Below are positions 63,123-64,000 of a stretch of DNA of 64,000 bases, piece after piece; within the stretch, counting starts at the first letter, position 1; each line of letters opens with the position of its first letter. Both the position numbers and the translations under genes were made by a program. This DNA comes from Jaltomata sinuosa. Lineage: Eukaryota > Streptophyta > Magnoliopsida > Solanales > Solanaceae. The notes beneath the pieces are model-generated. The model had not been told where the DNA came from. It searched no databases and was given only the letters and a program-made list of their open reading frames with translations. The stretch covers positions 34,864 through 98,863 of the forward strand of contig QJPP01005287.1 of the NCBI GenBank assembly GCA_003996215.1. The letters run 5' to 3'.

Positions 63123-64000
63123 TTATTCAAATACCTCATAATATAAATCATAGTAATTACGATAGTAATCGTCAAAGTCGATGATTTCTTCAATATTATG
63201 AATAGCGAAGTCATCTGTTACCATATTATCTACAATTTTCCGCAGGATAATTTCCTGTAGGTCTCGATTGAGAGGAAGTACCTTTAACACTGTAATTAAA
63301 GTTTTATCAGTAAAGAAAGGAGATAAAAAAACTCATTGTGAAGATAGATATTCTCTAGATAAGAAATCTGGAAGAGAGTTATCACTCCCCTTTTTATAAT
63401 GGATTTCAAAATCAAAAAGGGGTCAATTGCGCTTGCCACCTTGCGAATATGAGTTTGGATGCGTCATGTTTGAAGTCTTTATCAAACATGAATTTGACTG
63501 ATTGCGCATCAGTTTTTACCACAAATTTTTGGTTGTATAAATCGTCTTGAAATTTTAAAACACATTTAACGATAGTTAGCATTTCATGAGCTACCCTCGC
63601 GTATTTCTTCTGAGCTTCATTTCATTTTCCAGAATAAAACCTGATTAAATATTCCCTTTTGTCATGGGGATTAATCTGCTTTAGAATTCTGCCATAACTT
63701 ATGTTGGACGCATCTGTCTCAATAACTTTTTGCCACGCCGGATTGGCAAGTGTCAAGCACGGAAGTGATCGTACTCGTAACTTGATGTTCTTAACCAAGT
63801 TGGTATGACTATCAGTCCATGGGGATTTATAATCCTTCTTTAACCTGTCTTATAATGGGGCTAAATCTCGAGAGAGATTCTTATAGAAAGGGAAAATATA
63901 ATTTAAACTACCCAGAAATCACTGCAGTTGAGTTCTGTCCGTAATAACGTCTGGAAACTTCGAGGCAAACTCAATAGCTTTTTGAATGGGAGTGACCTTC
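63123..64000 (-). pseudogene. Caulimovirid pol fragment: RT thumb and RNase H, broken, runs off edge
   Basis: The minus strand enters at the right edge with RT C-terminal sequence (WFLGSLNYIFPFYKNL), then RNase H with ETDASN (catalytic Asp) near 63715, VKTDAQSV near 63515 and KKGSDNSLPDFLSRE near 63370. The C-terminal tail is very acidic/aromatic (IIDFDDYYRNYYDLYYEVFE) and stops at 63123-63125. In-frame stops at 63850-63852 and 63622-63624 and a frameshift near 63340 inactivate it. It replicates the viral genome by reverse transcription in functional relatives. Confidence 0.85.

Larger units (their letters stand above)
59366..64000. mobile_element. Endogenous caulimovirid (pararetrovirus), rearranged, continues past right edge
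   Basis: Holds a coat-protein fragment (minus), leader with primer site and movement protein (plus), promoter/leader (minus), an ORF of unknown function (minus) and RT-RNase H (minus). These parts belong to one Caulimoviridae-type genome, but the movement-protein cassette is inverted relative to the rest. Plant pararetroviruses do not need integration; endogenous copies are usually rearranged fragments. Genus not assignable with certainty; the gene set (separate movement-protein ORF, an ORF after pol) resembles solendovirus/caulimovirus layouts. Confidence 0.82.

Overview
This window is plant nuclear DNA, most likely from a nightshade (Solanaceae). The evidence is a spliced protein phosphatase 2C (PP2C) gene with GT-AG introns, chromodomain Ty3/gypsy retrotransposons primed by initiator tRNA-Met, RTE-type LINE tails whose 3' end matches the tobacco TS SINE consensus as I remember it, and an endogenous caulimovirid (plant pararetrovirus). 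No bacterial operon, tRNA, rRNA or CRISPR array was seen. Only the PP2C gene looks intact. Almost everything else is mobile or viral DNA in various stages of decay.

Layout. (1) 1-32805 is a nest of four chromodomain Ty3/gypsy elements. Element 3 (plus strand, oldest) is interrupted in gag by element 2 (plus strand). Element 2 is interrupted in its 5' LTR by element 1 (minus strand, running off the left edge). Element 4 (plus strand) sits in the 3' LTR of element 3, flanked by a perfect 5-bp target duplication, ATTTT. (2) 32806-36736 is AT-rich intergenic DNA with a pogo-type MITE and a degenerate tandem repeat. (3) 36737 to about 43735 is a nearly full-length L1-type LINE on the minus strand, with ORF1, endonuclease, RT and RNase H, all disrupted. 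(4) 44176-57424 is the PP2C gene on the minus strand: four coding exons, 387 aa, all metal ligands present. Its first intron is 11.2 kb because it holds a decayed Ty1/copia element (46352-56981). That element carries a 5'-truncated LINE, four 5'-truncated RTE LINE tails, a displaced internal duplication, a non-autonomous hAT element with CCGG arrays and a recent tandem duplication. (5) 57425-59365 is the PP2C leader and promoter region plus two tandem Stowaway-like MITEs. (6) 59366-64000 is a rearranged caulimovirid. Pol, a following unknown ORF, the promoter and a coat-protein fragment are on the minus strand, while the movement-protein cassette is on the plus strand, bounded by an inverted copy of leader sequence.

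How the parts fit together. Insertion order can be read from which element interrupts which. The main general signal is that three LTR families each carry a different array of short dyad-symmetric motifs just upstream of the putative TATA box. The viral part keeps traces of caulimovirid translation control: a complementary leader, a short upstream ORF and a movement-protein frame with no in-frame AUG. All statements about protein family rest on motif recognition by eye. No database search was run.
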